Shown here: positions 53,808 to 64,000 of the stretch, in pieces
Layout of the letters: each line of letters starts with the position of its first letter
How positions within the stretch are numbered: the first letter of the stretch is position 1
Assembly: GCF_014529535.1 (NCBI RefSeq)
Contig: NW_023503474.1
Location: 124,001 to 188,000, forward strand
Length of the DNA stretch: 64,000 bases
Direction of reading: 5' to 3'
Origin: Bradysia coprophila
Lineage: Eukaryota > Arthropoda > Insecta > Diptera > Sciaridae
Notes under the pieces: generated by a model
What the model was told of the DNA's origin: nothing
The model's database searches: none
The model's input: the letters and a program-made list of their open reading frames with translations, nothing else
Made by a program: the position numbers and the translations under genes

Positions 53808-56098
53808 TGAGTTAACAAGCACCCATTATTACCTCTGAATACAGTCTTGGCTGATGCTTTTCCGTGGTTCAATAATGATCACAAAATCAAGATCCATGTC
53901 GGTTGTTTGTCCCGACAATTCTACGGTAGCCTTCTGCCAGTCATCATTTTTCGAACGTAGTTGCTTCAGATTTCTCTACGGTCACTGTATGTGTGGACTA
54001 ACAACGGACTTAATTCCACCTTGGACGGAAACTTCCACTCTCATCGACAAAGGTGCTGGTGATGACGATGAGAACTTCATGTTCCTAATATCCATCGCTT
54101 GGGGATCGGTTTCATTGGCAGAAATGTAACGCGGTGCAATTGTCGTTGGTATATAGAAGCGAATGTTATTTGTTCCGGGGTTCATTTTTTACTTCTGTAA
54201 CGTATTCGATGGTAACCTTTCACGCGAGCGCCTGGTCGCAAAATACCAACTCAAGCTGAACAATGAAACCGTTATAGATTTGATCAAGTCAAGTTCAAAG
54301 TGTTTACTCACTTTGAACATATCAGCTTTAATCTCCTCTCCCAGGAACGCTGTCGTTCTATTCGCCACTGCCTGATCATACGTCCGTTGTGCTTCCTCTT
54401 TGGGTTTCACTACGCCCTTAAACATTTCATTTTTTGTCGTTAGCTACACGAGACTGTACTATACTGACAACGAACATACTTTGATCATTCTGTCATCCAG
54501 CTCCACTCGAAAATTGGTCACCGCTCCATCCGGATCAATTGGAAAGTAATAAATAGCCTCAATCGGCTGCTCTTCCTTGTTCATATAGTTTTGGGTTATT
54601 TCCACTTGCGCCACAGCATGCAGCACCAATGCAGTCACATACACAGATAGCAATGGAATTGGAGAGACTTCAGGATGAGCTGCATCCACCATTGACACTA
54701 GGCCACAGGAAATATTTTTGTATTCTCCGAAGCTATTCGTAAACATGATTTTGATTCCAATATTACTTAGTCGAAGTCAAGAACGATACTGAAACTGATG
54801 ATGTTCCATCCTACATGTCTTTCTTATTTGTATCAGCAATGTTGTTATTCCCAAAAAATAAACATAATTTCATTATCACCAAGTTTTGCGTTATTTTATT
54901 TCGCTTCATTGAAAATTCCGCGAATTTAGATTTTGATTACGAATTATTCAACACACGACAGCACTACATGCTGCTTTTTAATTGATTAAAATTTAGAAAA
55001 AATTAAGCAAAAAAACACAAAATCATTAAAATTTTTTATCAAAATGCAACCTAATGCCAGTCGTTTGTATTGCCAGGATGGGAATGGGTCGCGAGAATTC
55101 TACCATCCCAAATAATGCTACCATGTCCACCATTCAGGATACAAAACCACAGTCCTTTGAAAACCCAGAAACGGCAATGCCAAATGCAGTCATTCTGTGA
55201 TACTTAAGTTGGTTAAAATTGTAGATCTTCAACATTGAGATGATTGTAAAACCTGCCTATTTTGAAAAACAACTCTTCAAGCTACGGGTAAGCCGCGTAG
55301 ATCGATCAATATATATGGTTTCTTGGGATCATACAGAAGGTAAAACTTTTTTCTTGTCCTAACACTGCTCCTAATCATCCACTAGTAACATGCAATTTTC
55401 GAAAATCGTGCGTTTTCATCGGTTTTCGTGTTTTGCAACTCTGAATCGTCTGGAATCGTGTGACAACCATACAAAATGTTTGTCAAGATCAGCAAAGATT
55501 CAAACGGAAGAAAGCCATATCATCATCCACTTTGTAAGTGCAAACAAGGACTTGCGTCACTTTCACCCTTTAGGGTTTTAGGGTTTTGTTGACTCATAGG
55601 CATGCCCAAGTTATTATAGTGGTATAGTGGGGAGGTAATGTATAATCATATATGCCGGTGACACGATAGTTCGACACATAGGCCACCTCTTCCTTTCATT
55701 ACCCCTGTATCATACTATACCTACCTCGATTTTTTTGAACACGTCCCGTGAGAGGATGCGCTCCCGTAGATATCATTTCAACAGATAATTCATGTTTATC
55801 CTTAACTTCAACCAGAGAAATGTTACCGGCAACTCACACTCCAACTCACAGAATCATTTCTATGACTTCAACTGTAGCTGCGAAAAAATACGCCAAAGGC
55901 GTGGGGTAATTTGGCTCACAGTGCTAAAACAACGCATTTTTCAACTACGTAAAAGGTGAACTCGCACACAAATTTTCGATACCAAAATTTTGTAAAAGAG
56001 GTCATTAAGTCCATGACATGGCTAAAAAGCATTTGCAGCAATAAACTTGCGTGTGCGAGTTCACCTTTTACTTAGTTTAAAAGTGCATCACTTCACCT
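53808..56098 (-). pseudogene. Inverted partial copy of the VWA5A-like gene (copy R)
   Basis: Reverse complement of 56887-59172: outer MITE remnant, 5' flank, exons 1-3 and the start of intron 3. Exon 1 is intact (frame 54459-54746). Exons 2 and 3 contain one-base changes relative to the intact gene, for example missing G near 53995, missing C near 53862 and extra T near 53949. It forms the left arm of a giant palindrome with the intact gene. Confidence 0.85.
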
Positions 56099-56886
56099 GA
56101 GGGATTCTTTTGAAAAACAGCCTACCGAAATCGGACGCATTTTCCAGTGGACTTTTTTATATGTGCCTAGAAAGGACTTCGACCCTAGAACCCAAAACCA
56201 CTTTCCAAAAAATTCTTCGAAGCTTTTGTGACTGGTGAAAGGTGATCAAAAACCGAAAACTTGCACTTTTCTTACCAATATTTCTCCAGTTAGACGAACC
56301 GTACATGGTGGTGTGGGGTATCATTTGAAAGGTAATTTTATGTGCTTTTGGGCCAAATAGGGTCTTATGGGGTTTGGATGCATATGCGATGAAATATGAG
56401 AAGTTGAAATGTTTAAGTGCCCATATTTCATCGCATATGCATCCAAACCCCATAAGACCCTATTTGGCCCAAAACCACATAAAATTACCTTTCAAATGAT
56501 ACCCCACACCACCATGTACGGCTCGTGTAACTAGAGAAATATTGGTAAGAAAAGAGAAAGTTTTCGGTTGAAAACTTCAACTGCACATATTTCAGTGTCG
56601 ATGAATTTTAAACCCAATAAGTCTCTATTCGGCTCAATAGTACATGTGATTACCTTTCTAATAACACCCCACACGACCCTGTATGGCACGTGTATCCGGA
56701 GAAATTTTGGTAAGAAAAGTGCAAGTTTTCGGTTTTTGATCACCTTTCACCAGCCAGACAAACTTCGAAGAATTTTTTTGAGAGTGGTTTTGGCTTCTAG
56801 GGTCGAAGTCCTTTCAAGTTACCTATATAAAGTTCCACTAGAAAACACGCCCGATTTCGGTAGGCTGTTTTTCAAAAGAATCCCTC
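56099..56886. repeat. Element E, copy 2, centre of the giant palindrome
   Basis: Ends GAGGGATTCTTTTGAAAAAC and GTTTTTCAAAAGAATCCCTC are inverted repeats. Inside are three related arms. Two, at about 56250-56400 and 56422-56560, face each other around AAGTGCCCATATTT. The third, at about 56610-56730, is a diverged direct repeat of the second (CCCAATAAGTCTCTATTCGG versus CCCATAAGACCCTATTTGGC). The frames of up to 109 codons here follow the palindrome and are not credible genes. Confidence 0.8.
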
Positions 56887-58237
56887 AGGTGAAGTGATGC
56901 ACTTTTAAACTAAGTAAAAGGTGAACTCGCACACGCAAGTTTATTGCTGCAAATGCTTTTTAGCCATGTCATGGACTTAATGACCTCTTTTACAAAATTT
57001 TGGTATCGAAAATTTGTGTGCGAGTTCACCTTTTACGTAGTTGAAAAATGCGTTGTTTTAGCACTGTGAGCCAAATTACCCCACGCCTTTGGCGTATTTT
57101 TTCGCAGCTACAGTTGAAGTCATAGAAATGATTCTGTGAGTTGGAGTGTGAGTTGCCGGTAACATTTCTCTGGTTGAAGTTAAGGATAAACATGAATTAT
57201 CTGTTGAAATGATATCTACGGGAGCGCATCCTCTCACGGGACGTGTTCAAAAAATCGAGGTAGGTATAGTATGATACAGGGTAATGAAAGGAAGAGGTGG
57301 CCTATGTGTCGAACTATCGTGTCACCGCATATATGATTATACATTACCTCCCCACTATACCACTATAATAACTTGGGCATGCCCTATGAGTCAACAAAAC
57401 CCTAAAACCCTAAAGGGTGAAAGTGACGCAAGTCCTTGTTTGCACTTACAAAGTGGATGATGATATGGCTTTCTTCCGTTTGAATCTTTGCTGATCCTTG
57501 ACAAACATTTTGTATGGTTGTCACACGATTCCAGACGATTCAGAGTTGCAAAACACGAAAACCGATGAAAACGCACGATTTTCGAAAATTGCATGTTACT
57601 AGTGGATGATTAGGAGCAGTGTTAGGACAAGAAAAAAGTTTTACCTTCTGTATGATCCCAAGAAACCATATATATTGATCGATCTACGCGGCTTACCCGT
57701 AGCTTGAAGAGTTGTTTTTCAAAATAGGCAGGTTTTACAATCATCTCAATGTTGAAGATCTACAATTTTAACCAACTTAAGTATCACAGAATGACTGCAT
57801 TTGGCATTGCCGTTTTCTGGGTTTTCAAGGACTGTGGTTTTGTATCCTGAATGGTGGACATGGTAGCATTATTTGGGGATGGTAGAATTCTCGCGACCCA
57901 TTCCCATCCTGGCAATACAAACGACTGGCATTAGGTTGCATTTTGATAAAAAATTTAATGATTTTGTGTTTTTTTGCTTAATTTTTTCTAAATTTTAATC
58001 AATTAAAAAGCAGCATGTAGTGCTGTCGTGTGTTGAATAATTCGTAATCAAAATCTAAATTCGCGGAATTTTCAATGAAGCGAAATAAAATAACGCAAAA
58101 CTTGGTGATAATGAAATTATGTTTATTTTTTGGGAATAACAACATTGCTGATACAAATAAGAAAGACATGTAGGATGGAACATCATCAGTTTCAGTATCG
58201 TTCTTGACTTCGACTAAGTAATATTGGAATCAAAATC
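56887..58237 (+). other. 5' flank of the intact VWA5A-like gene
   Basis: Begins with a one-ended copy of the GGGTAAT MITE (to about 57088). It then holds the flank sequence shared with 32306-32490 and 35176-35775 and, inverted, with copies Q and R. The immediate upstream region (57920-58237) is AT-rich; no clear TATA box or initiator was identified. Confidence 0.5.
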
Positions 58238-61200
58238 ATGTTTACGAATAGCTTCGGAGAATACAAAAATATTTCCTGTGGCCTAGTGTCAATGGTGGAT
58301 GCAGCTCATCCTGAAGTCTCTCCAATTCCATTGCTATCTGTGTATGTGACTGCATTGGTGCTGCATGCTGTGGCGCAAGTGGAAATAACCCAAAACTATA
58401 TGAACAAGGAAGAGCAGCCGATTGAGGCTATTTATTACTTTCCAATTGATCCGGATGGAGCGGTGACCAATTTTCGAGTGGAGCTGGATGACAGAATGAT
58501 CAAAGTATGTTCGTTGTCAGTATAGTACAGTCTCGTGTAGCTAACGACAAAAAATGAAATGTTTAAGGGCGTAGTGAAACCCAAAGAGGAAGCACAACGG
58601 ACGTATGATCAGGCAGTGGCGAATAGAACGACAGCGTTCCTGGGAGAGGAGATTAAAGCTGATATGTTCAAAGTGAGTAAACACTTTGAACTTGACTTGA
58701 TCAAATCTATAACGGTTTCATTGTTCAGCTTCGAGTTGGTAGTTTGCGACCAGGCGCTCGCGTGAAGGTTACCATCGAATACGTTACAGAAGTAAAAAAT
58801 GAACCCGGAACAAATAACATTCGCTTCTATATACCAACGACAATTGCACCGCGTTACATTTCTGCCAATGAAACCGATCCCCAAGCGATGGATATTAGGA
58901 ACATGAAGTTCTCATCGTCATCACCAGCACCTTTGTCGATGAGAGTGGAAGTTTCCGTCCAAGGTGGAATTAAGTCCGTTGTTAGTCCCACACATACAGT
59001 GACCGTAGAGAAATCTGAAGCAACTACGTTCGAAAATGATGACTGGCAGAAGGCTACCGTAGAATTGTCGGGACAAACAACCGACATGGATCGTGATTTT
59101 GTGATCATTATTGAACCACGGGAAAAGCATCAGCCAAGACTGTATTCAGAGGTAATAATGGGTGCTTGTTAACTCAATCCATGAGAACGTCATCATTTTC
59201 CAATTTTTTATTCAGAATTCGGACAATGGCAATGGTTCTACTGCTGCTATGATTCAATTGCTGCCTAGTTTCAAATTGAAGGAACAGAAGACGGAACTGA
59301 TATTCGTATTGGACAGGTCTGGATCCATGATGGGTCAAAGTATCCGTTCGGCGAAGGAAGCTCTCACGGTATGGCAATTTTTATTTTAAATGTGTTTACC
59401 AGAGCCTGTAATGAACGTTTGGTCAATAGCTGTTCCTTCATTCCATGCCTGTCGATTGCTATTTCAATGTGCTAGGATTCGGTTCTAGGTATGAGTTCTT
59501 GTTTCCGGTTAGTGTCAAATACGATGACGGAAGTTTGAGGATGGCATTGAAACATGCAACCGGTGAATATAATATTCAAATAAAATTTTGTCACAAACCA
59601 CAGCACTGCTTCCAGCATGAACACTGAATTGACAAGTGTCAAATTGAGGGACTTTAGTGATAAGAGCTACAGCTCAGTGGTGTTTGTATTGTATGTTTTA
59701 ACTCATACAATGAAAACAGGGCATCTATCTGCACAAAAGAAACGCAGTGCCTACTCAGCCTCCGAATATTTCGTATGTTGATGCTAGAAGCAGTGCTGTG
59801 CACAATCCCGTAATTCAATGAGCTTTTCTTTTAAACAGAATTGAGCGCCGATCTTGGTGGTACCGACATTTTTGAGCCATTAGAAGCATTGTACGAAACA
59901 CCATCGATCGATGGATACTCGAAGCAGTTCTTTATTCTCACCGACGGCGAAGTATGTAATTCATTTCTGACTGTCTTATTTTCACTATCACTCGGCTATG
60001 GTAACAGGTTTACGACACGGAGCGGGTGCTCGGAATAGTTAAGGCTAACGCACATAAAGTACGAGTGTTTACACTTGGTATCGGTGCATCCGCATCACAT
60101 TATTTGGTTGAAGGAGTTGCCACAGCTGGTGGTGGAACAGCGGTTTTTGTAGATTATAACGAAAGCATGGATAAGAAGGTTATCAATCAACTGAAAAATG
60201 CATTGCAACCGTCACTGTTCAATGTCACAATAAAGTGGAATGAATCGGCTACAGATGATGTTCCAGAGCGACAAGCGTCCGATTTTGTTGTGAATACAGC
60301 TAGAACTTTAATCGGCTATAACAAACCAATCGAGACTGAAGCAGTGACCTCAGAATCGCGCCTTTCGGGGATCAAACAATCACCCAAGAAAGTTCGTCCA
60401 ATATTTGACGGGTCACAGTTGTTGGTATTTGGAATTTTCAAAAATGGTGGTCCGAAATCGGTGCTTATTACGGCGCACACACCTGATGGGCCACTTACTG
60501 TGCGAATAGAGGTAAGACTATGGAGAGAGAGTGTCTTTCAATTACTAACAAAAAACACCTTCAAGCATTCTCCTTCCAATAATCTCGACGGAAATGGAAA
60601 TTTACTTCATCGTCTTGCAGCGATAAAACTGATTCGTGAGCTGGAAATGGAAGTTTCTGCATTGCAATCCGAACATTCGGAAGCAGAGAAGATCTTGAAA
60701 AACGAAATCATAGAAATTGCATGTCAGAACGGTACTCATGTTTAAATCGAGCAATTCGCTTTCTGTACGAGGTTCGATAACTTTTTCCTCGTTTTTGTAG
60801 GAATTGCGTCCAGATACACTTCCTTTATTGCCACTGACGTGAGAAACGACAAGCAATCGGATGAAAGCTGGGTGATGGTAACAAGACATGTACCTAGTCA
60901 AATTGCACATGGCTGGCATGGTGGGAATCGGATGAGTGCGGCGGCATTTCCAGCGCGAGGTTCATATAGTAGCGGATATAGTAGATATGGTGCGGTCGGA
61001 TCTAGTGGGATCGGATCTAGTGTTGTCGGATCTAGTGGGATCGGATATAGTGGGATACAATCTAGTGTGAGCGGATACAGTGGGAGACATTATAGTCAGC
61101 AACCATCTTACAATTATCAGCCTTTACCTTACAATTATCACTCATATGGTGCGACTCGCTATTCGGGGACAACCGCAAGCAGATCATATAGTTCGGTTAA

Positions 61201-61636
61201 TAGGGTGGCCGACGCATCCTACAGCGATTATGACGACGATAATAGTACTAAAAATAACGCTGCATTAGGATCTTCGTCCACGTTGATGCGACTCATCAAT
61301 CTTCAATCGTATGATGGATCATTCAGCTTGAACGAAGACTTATCACAGATCTTAGGAAAATCGTTGCAGGAACTCAAAGCAGGTATTTGAATATTGAATT
61401 TGAATGTCAGTTCGACATTACACTTGCATCAAAACTTTCTAGCATGCGTCACACATAATTTGTCCGAACAAAAGTTTGCAACGGCATTGGCAGTAGATTT
61501 TTTCAGAAGTAAACTAGCCGACGAAAAAGACCGATGGGAATTGATTGTGTCGAAGGCTCAGCAGTGGTTAAGTAGTGCAGTCCAACCAGAAAATATGAAC
61601 GCAGTTACCAAATTGGCATCAGACTTTCTAAAATGA
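58238..61636 (+). CDS. VWA5A-like protein (VIT + VWA domains)
   Basis: Nine-exon gene model, about 906 residues: 58238-58504, 58541-58672, 58729-59151, 59216-59368, 59430-59562, 59839-59951, 60008-60731, 60801-61382, 61443-61636. Every junction is GT-AG and keeps frame. The VIT domain is at about residues 25-165 (YVTALVLHAVAQVEITQNYM, AIYYFPIDPDGAVTNFRVEL, KPKEEAQRTYDQAV, GSLRPGARVKVTIEYV). The VWA domain is at about 300-470, with metal-site motif DRSGS (D307, S309, S311), the GGTD threonine and LTDG. A C-terminal part includes NLLHRLAAIKLIRELE, ACQNGIASRYTSFIA, a Gly/Ser/Tyr-rich tract, and LQSYDGSFSLNEDL. There is no signal peptide, which favours the VWA5A group over secreted inter-alpha-trypsin-inhibitor heavy chains, although databases may use either name. 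Cellular role unsettled. The first intron would be only 36 bp, which is suspicious. Intron 5 (276 bp) is longer than the rest. Confidence 0.85.
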
Positions 61637-61720
61637 AGCCGAAAAATGTGACCGTCACCTTTTATTTGAGACACGAAAGACTCTGTTTTTGTGTGGTTTG
61701 TACCGAATACTTCAACTAAA

Positions 61721-61737
61721 AATAAATAAAAATAAAC
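61721..61737 (+). promoter_or_regulatory. Polyadenylation signals of the VWA5A-like gene
   Basis: Overlapping AATAAA hexamers (AATAAATAAAAATAAAC), about 85 bp after the stop codon. Conserved in unit 1 at about 37238-37253. Confidence 0.6.
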
Positions 61738-62154
61738 GAACTTAATGATAACTCAACACACAAATCATTTCACGACGATACAACTTCTCTCACACACATA
61801 TACAAATTGGCTTTTATGTAGCACTTGTATGAAGACTTTGGGGAGACCTAGCTTCCAAGGCATGGGTTGTATCCAACTTTTGAAAATTCCGTTCTTAATT
61901 TTGGACCAATTATAGAAACGTTTGGGAGTTACCGAGTTACAGAGTCTCCATACTAACGGAGCAACTAACTAACATAGGCAATTTGATCAATCTGAAAATA
62001 CGAAATTTTGGTGATTTACCATGATACAAAAATCCACTTTTTGAAATGCAATATCTCGGCCAAATCTTAACCGTTTTTCACGTGTCATATCTCGTTGAAC
62101 TCGTATGGATGCCTAGATTCCAACATTGCCATAACTCAACATTGGAGTCAAAAA
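61738..62154. repeat. 3' flank, matching 37255-37583
   Basis: Shared with unit 1. This copy holds extra segments, e.g. CTCACACACATATACAAATT near 61789. No gene. Confidence 0.65.
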
Positions 62155-62460
62155 GTTGCTTGAAATAGCAAGGTTCTAAAGAAGCAGGTTAAGACGCTTC
62201 TGAGTTGATCACGAAGGCGGGTGACAAACAAATTTTGACAAATAGATACATTTTGTTGAACACACTCATTACAGATTGTCTGAAATGTCCAAGGTTCTGA
62301 AAGAACAGGTTCCACTCTGAGTTGATCACGAAGTTTGTATGAAAAATGCAACTTAACAAAAACAAAATTTAAGTCGATTTCAAACAATCTACAATGAGTG
62401 TGTTCAACAAAATGTATCTATTTGTCAAAATGTGTGTGCCATCTGTCTTCGTGGGTGTCA
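62155..62460. mobile_element. MITE family M1, last copy
   Basis: Contains AAGGTTCTAAAGAAGCAGGT, GAGTTGATCACGAAGGCGGG, GACAAATAGATACATTTTGT, CACTCATTACAGATTG, a second AAGGTTCTGAAAGAACAGGT, and then the opposite-strand arm (AATCTACAATGAGTGTGTTC). Confidence 0.7.
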
Positions 62461-62490
62461 AGTTGACAAGCCACAATTAACTTCAACGTG

Positions 62491-62861
62491 TTAAGAGCGC
62501 TCACCCCTTGGCAAATTTTTAGCCTACATTTGTGCGCAAAAATATTCTTTTTTTTATGATTTCTCTTAACCAAAAAATTTTTAAAAAAATAATTAAAATG
62601 ATTCAAGCATGCAGTGCTACTTCTAAGGGAAATTTTGGTTTGTTAGTCAAAACTTTATCTACTGGGAGAAAACATTGTTTCTCCAAGTGGGATAAGTTAT
62701 TCACCTCAAACCAATTTTTCCTTTTAAAGTAACACATTTTTGCATGCTTGAATGATTTTACTTTTTCAAAAAAAAGTTTTTGGTTCAGAGAAATCATCAA
62801 AAAAACGAATATTTTTGCGCACAAATGTAGGCTAAAAAATTGCCAAGGGGTAAGCGCTCTA
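62491..62861. mobile_element. ~371-bp foldback element
   Basis: TTAAGAGCGCTCACCCCTTG pairs with CAAGGGGTAAGCGCTCTAA. The arms run about 120 bp through AGCCTACATTTGTGCGCAAA and TTTGCGCACAAATGTAGGCT, with GATTCAAGCATGCA and TGCATGCTTGAATG further in. Frames here are palindrome by-products. Confidence 0.8.
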
Positions 62862-63751
62862 ACCAATTTTGCAATTTTGACCTGTTTACGCTACTTTAAA
62901 AAGGATAAAGTGGTTTATTATCCCCTTAAGAGTCAATTCGCCAAAACTTCGAACAGCTTATAAGGAATCGGGATTCAAGCCGACGGCGATCCAAACGAGC
63001 TATGGCTCAAATGAGTCGTCGTTCAATTCTAATAATATCGTGGAACAACTTTTTTACCGAAAAAATTTTGTTGGGCTGTCATGGCCCTTAGAAAAATTTT
63101 CTTCGAAGTGGTCGCGAAAATCGTTTTTTATCAATTACTCCAACATACAAAAAGTGAATAATGTCAAATTGTGCACTTTTATGAAGGTCAATGAGCTAAA
63201 TATTATTGACCAACAAACGCCCATGTTCGGCCCACCCAGCCGCCGCAACAAGTGAAAAACCTCGAGAAAACAGAAAATTTTGATTTTTGAAAACAATTTT
63301 GAGGTCAATTTACTATTTTCAAATAATTGATGAAGTAAAATTTTAGAATTTTGGTTCGTTTCGTCAGTCTGTCATCTACAAAAAAATTCTATGAGACATC
63401 TTCAGGCTGTATCAAGTTAGTTTTACTTACTATTATCTCATAAACCTATAAATAATAAAATTCGCTCGAAAAAACGTTATTTTGGGAACTTTAAAGTTCG
63501 ATGATTCTCCAAAATTTGATGGGTTGAGACACATTGTGGAAAATCAACTCCATTTCTAACTGGGACGGAGGGTATGGTCGAGTGGGGTGTCAATGTATAG
63601 GGCTTGAAGTAAGCTACAAAACTCCGGGTTAGAGCTTCCTGCTACTAACTTTCCCAGCCGCCCAGAGCCCTTCAAGAAGGTACAGGTACATAAACCACTG
63701 AAGGTGGTTCAAAACCGCAAAAACACAGAGTATAAATTTTTGGGGAGAGAT
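62862..63751. other. Gene-free stretch
   Basis: A 71-codon frame (63040-63255) has no recognisable motif. At 63572-63587 GGTATGGTCGAGTGGG vaguely resembles a Pol III A box, but no B box or tRNA fold follows. Confidence 0.3.
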
Positions 63752-63806
63752 GACATTTCTACACGGTCAATATCGTCAAGAACGATATCGACCGTGTAGA
63801 AATGTC
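63752..63806. repeat. Small perfect hairpin
   Basis: GACATTTCTACACGGTCAAT pairs with ATCGACCGTGTAGAAATGTC, with ATCGT and ACGAT pairing inward to a loop of about 5 bases. Confidence 0.8.
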
Positions 63807-64000
63807 CCACCACCAAATTGTAGGCGAATTGGGGTGAAGTCTTAGAAGAAGAAACATTTTTGGGTTTCTTAATACTCTAAAATTTTATTCTGAATATATT
63901 TTGATTCTCTGTAGTGCTACTTTCAATGAAATATTTCTGTTTTCGATTATTTATTTAACTTTGGATTATTTTCTTAAAATATTTTTCTTCTTTTTCCTGG
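63807..64000. other. Window end
   Basis: AT-rich sequence with nothing recognised. Confidence 0.3.

Noticed and set aside
56157-56897. Open frames of 70-109 codons in element E (and the same frames at 47054-47830)
   Set aside because: They are identical in both E copies because the DNA is identical, and they follow the inverted arms. The peptides on the two strands are near-copies of each other, as expected from a palindrome.

Overview
This is eukaryotic, AT-rich, repeat-dense DNA with short introns and insect-type genes. I see no bacterial organisation: no operons, ribosome binding sites or CRISPR arrays. A family of F-box/LRR genes, a divergent ionotropic-receptor gene and a VIT+VWA gene, with introns mostly of 50-70 bases and a thicket of small inverted-repeat transposons, suggest a dipteran insect. 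A fungus-gnat-like nematoceran is my guess, by inference only.

Layout. 1-3.6 kb: repeats and a dead LINE fragment. 3.7-5.2 kb: F-box/LRR gene A, with two small 5' exons recovered from splice signals. 5.3-9.6 kb: a chain of foldback/MITE elements and a U6 snRNA copy with a poly(A) tract. 9.6-11.0 kb: F-box/LRR gene B. 11.3-12.2 kb: remnant of a Copia-type element (Gag, zinc knuckle, primer binding site). 12-25 kb: essentially gene-free, with a ~19-bp minisatellite (15.4-16.4 kb), a ~115-bp repeat array (20.2-21.1 kb) and many hairpins. 25.4-26.5 kb (minus): F-box/LRR gene C, cut short at its 3' end next to foldback elements. 28.8-30.6 kb: an intact two-exon ionotropic-receptor-like gene.

29.5-62.3 kb is dominated by a segmental duplication of a two-gene unit (ionotropic-receptor-like gene followed by a VWA5A-like gene). 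In unit 1 (28.8-37.7 kb) the receptor is intact and the VWA5A-like gene has lost its first six exons. In unit 2 (42.1-62.3 kb) the receptor is truncated and carries a retroposon, while the VWA5A-like gene is complete (nine exons, about 906 residues). Unit 2 also holds two inverted partial copies of the VWA5A-like gene. One forms a giant inverted duplication (53.8-59.2 kb) around a 0.79-kb element; a second copy of that element sits next to the other inverted gene copy. The inverted copies differ from the intact one largely by one-base indels, which could mean decay or unpolished assembly.

Because the duplicated blocks carry different insertions, several mobile elements can be read against their own empty site inside this window. 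These include a 142-bp hAT-type MITE with an 8-bp target duplication, two MITEs near 31.1-31.4 kb, a 600-bp retroposon and a 2.33-kb satellite-bearing Helitron-like insertion. The genes do not form a recognisable pathway: F-box proteins are expected in SCF ubiquitin ligases, the receptor in chemosensation, and the VIT/VWA protein has no settled role.

All comparisons were made by eye; similarity statements are qualitative.
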